Under the pieces are notes generated by a model. The model made no database searches. It saw only the letters and a program-made list of their open reading frames with translations, and was not told where the DNA came from. DNA of 64,000 bases from Hypomesus transpacificus (Eukaryota; Chordata; Actinopteri; Osmeriformes; Osmeridae), in assembly GCF_021917145.1 (NCBI RefSeq), contig NC_061062.1:6778160-6842159 (forward strand), in the 5' to 3' direction. The position numbers and the translations under genes are program-made. Positions 61,616 to 64,000 of the stretch are shown one piece after another (positions within the stretch are counted from its first letter, which is position 1; every line of letters begins with the position of its first letter).

Positions 61616-63636
61616 GGCTCTACTGCTAGCTGCAGCTAGGCCTGGATATTTTAAACTCTTCAAGTCTGTCTGCATTTAGACGGCGTGCTAAGGACTACTG
61701 GTATTAGCACACTACTACTAAATGCTGTATATTTATCGCGTGTATTTGTATTCTCCTATACTGGATAATTTGTATTTTGCAGTTACCTCTGGCACTTTTC
61801 CAGAGAGATTTACATTTAGTCCTTTGGCAGATGCTTTTATCCAAAGCGACTTACAAGAAAGAGCTTTACAAAAGGTGAATAGGTCAATGATCATTAACGA
61901 CGAGGTAGCCCCAAAAACAATGTGGGTAGCCAAAACATGAAGCATACATTGTGAATAGCAAATCAAAGGAGCATGTAGTGAAACAAATTCGAAGATCAAT
62001 AAAGTTTGGTTCTACTCTACTCTGCTCCATTCTGTTGTTGTAGTAAGTCCTGTCCATTTCTCAAACTATGCTAATCTCTCACTTCACCCCACTCTGTCCT
62101 GGTACCCCCCCCTCCCCAACAAGCACCCCCCCCCCCCCCCCCCCCCGACACCTCTCCCAAGGAGGAAGGTGGAGAGAAGGGGGAAAAGCTGATCAAAGGC
62201 CCATACACAGTAGCCCCTTTAACACAGCCTGTTCAAGGTGGGAATGTTGCACCTTTATGCCGCCTCACAGTTCTGTATAAAAGGTACAAACATGGAATGG
62301 GAGGTCATTCTTGTACCGGGCCCGGCATTGATACGGTGGTGGAGGTAGTTCCAGAGCTAAATCACGTCTGTGTAAAAGGGAGAGCCGGCATGGCGTGACA
62401 ACACACACTAACAACGACACTGACGTCATGCCTCTGATTCGGGAACGCCAGCATGCTGCAGTATCTAAAACCACTCAGGCCGGCATCATGCTGGCTGTGT
62501 TTGGTTTGGTGTAAACAAACAGAGCTGGTATGAAGAGGTTAGTGTGGCTTAGAGCTCCCTATCTGCCTGCTCTGACCCCCTCACCAGCTCTTGACTTTGA
62601 CAGTCAACTGACACCCGCCCTCCCCTTGTATGACCTCCCGTCTACACCCCTCTCCACCCCTCTCCACCCTCCGCCCCTCCCCCCAGCTCTGCAGAGCTCC
62701 CAGCCCTCCCCCAGGGGTGAGGCACAAGCAGCACCACACTGTGGGCTCCGGGCTGGGGTGAGGGTGGCAGAGTTGTGTCCTGTGGCTTTGTCGAATCGAC
62801 CGAGCATGAGAAACACAGGAGACGTGAAGCCCTTTTTACGGATCCCCTTCCCATGCAGTCGTGAGAATGACCACAGGAGTACCCGGAGCAATCCGTCCTG
62901 CCCGTCCAAACAAAACAATCATCTGAAGTGAGCCAGAAATAATACAATAATACAGGTTCTTCCTGTGTTTTTAAAAGCTCGTTGTTCACTGTCCCTGTGC
63001 TGCTGGGGGGCGTGTTTAAAACCACATCCTGTTGTTTCACTCGGGCCCTTCGTGAGAGGAACCGAGTCACAGGAGAACCGTCAAATGTTCAATCTCAAAC
63101 TGCTGTGGTAATCACTACACATTACTGGGCCCGTGGTTCAGATGGGTTAGATCACTGCACATAGCTGGGCGCATCGTTCAGATGGTTTGAAAACACTTCA
63201 GCACCACAGGTACAACCTTTCATTTCATGGTATGTGGGTGTGTTTGAACCTGAGGCTTTTTTTGAGTCAGTTTGCTGTTTTGTTGGAAGAAAACCTGAAC
63301 TGGATCCATTTCCCTGATGAGGTTACATAATTCACATATTATTGTCAGTGAAGCCTTGTGACATTTTTAACTCATGCAAGGCACTTAGTGAAAAATGTGT
63401 GTGTGTGTGTGTGTGTGTCTACAGATCTCAACATACACACAGAGAAACGTGCAAAGAATAACATTTACACATGAATATCACTGGACTAGAGGCAAGATAC
63501 ATCATAACTGTCCTAAAGAGACAAGGCTTTGAGAGACCGTACTGGAGACAAGATTTATCCGTGAGGCAGTGCCCAACCTGTCCACAGTGCCGAGCTTTTG
63601 CAGCGTCACATTCTGCACAGTGCTGGGAACACAGGC
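61616..63636. other. Intergenic sequence, no gene seen
   Basis: Contains a fish dispersed repeat copy at 61810-61935 (tttggcagatgcttttatcc), a 21-base poly-C at 62126-62146, pyrimidine-rich sequence at 62630-62700 and a TG run at 63398-63418. Nothing else recognised. Confidence 0.45.
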
Positions 63637-64000
63637 AGCAGCAGGGCAGCAGAGCAGCAGGGCAGCAGGGCAGCAGGGCAGCAGGGCAGCAGGGCAGCAG
63701 GGCAGCAGAGCAGCAGGGCAGCAGGGCAGCAGCAGGGCAGCAGGGCAGCAGAGCAGCAGGGCAGCAGGGCAGCAGAGCAGCAGGGCAGCAGGGCACTGCA
63801 GGGCAGCAGAGCAGCAGGGCAGCAGCAGGGCAGCAGAGCAGCAGGGCAGCAGCAGGGCAGCAGGGCAGCAGAGCAGCAGGGCAGCAGCAGGGCAGCAGAG
63901 CAGCAGAGCAGCAGGGCAGCAGCAGGGCAGCAGGGCAGCAGAGCAGCAGGGCAGCAGAGCAGCAGGGCAGCAGGGCAGCAGGGCACTGCAGGGCAGCAGA
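63637..64000 (+). repeat. GCAGCAGGGCAGCA minisatellite, running off the window end
   Basis: At least 360 bases of gcagcagggcagcagagcag blocks. The underlying register alternates ggcagcag, agcagcag and ggcagcagca. Two gcactgcagg breaks occur at 63791-63800 and 63983-63992, about 192 bases apart, suggesting a higher-order unit. Minus-strand frames give Cys/Pro/Ala/Leu strings that are compositional. Confidence 0.93.

Noticed and set aside
63127..63200. Possible tRNA gene (ggcccgtggttcagatgggt)
   Set aside because: No consistent acceptor stem, anticodon loop or B box could be folded; looks like a short local duplication.
63428..63986. Minus-strand Cys-Pro-Ala-Leu repeat proteins
   Set aside because: Low-complexity translation of the GCAGCA array.

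Overview
The window reads as teleost fish (ray-finned) genomic DNA. It has multi-exon vertebrate genes with GT-AG introns, long CA, GA and CT microsatellites, poly-G/C tracts, Tc1-like and hAT-like DNA transposons, an L2/Rex-like LINE tail and fish-type SINE sequence. Every assignment comes from reading translated exons against remembered protein families; no search was run.

Layout. (1) 1-12000, + strand: intron 1 and exons 2-6 of a Rab11 family-interacting protein, best rab11fip5, with its 3'UTR. Its first exon, holding most of the C2 domain, lies outside the window. A 2553-base symmetric exon (6455-9007) carries four NPF motifs and a 51-base coding minisatellite. (2) 12618-24997, + strand: a complete 14-exon sideroflexin-5 gene (sfxn5, 326 aa). 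(3) 27162-30558, - strand: a complete 3-exon emx1 (231 aa). (4) 30559-37342: AT-rich and gene-free. (5) 37343-38363, - strand: a complete 3-exon noto (258 aa) behind a good TATA box. (6) 38448-52800: mostly non-coding, with two phase-compatible orphan exons (43054-43732) and a nested transposon pile (44267-48715). (7) 52807-58497, + strand: a complete 15-exon cdc25b (560 aa) behind a textbook E2F / multi-CCAAT / CHR cell-cycle promoter. (8) 59506-64000: no gene seen; two large minisatellites, the second running off the end.

The set RAB11FIP5-SFXN5-EMX1-NOTO matches the neighbourhood on human 2p13, in altered order, which supports the names. cdc25b sits elsewhere in human (20p13), so its presence here is a lineage rearrangement. 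emx1 and noto are tandem, on the same strand, and share both intron positions, including one between homeodomain residues 44 and 45. The genes do not form one pathway: they cover recycling-endosome traffic, a mitochondrial carrier, two developmental homeobox regulators and a mitotic phosphatase.

Most distinctive: minisatellites repeatedly start at, or run into, splice junctions in rab11fip5, sfxn5 and cdc25b. In cdc25b the array is made of copies of the exon end with its splice donor. Other points of note are a 21-residue insertion in the Rab11-binding coiled coil, a frame-neutral NPF cassette exon, and a transposon inside a transposon with both target-site duplications still readable.
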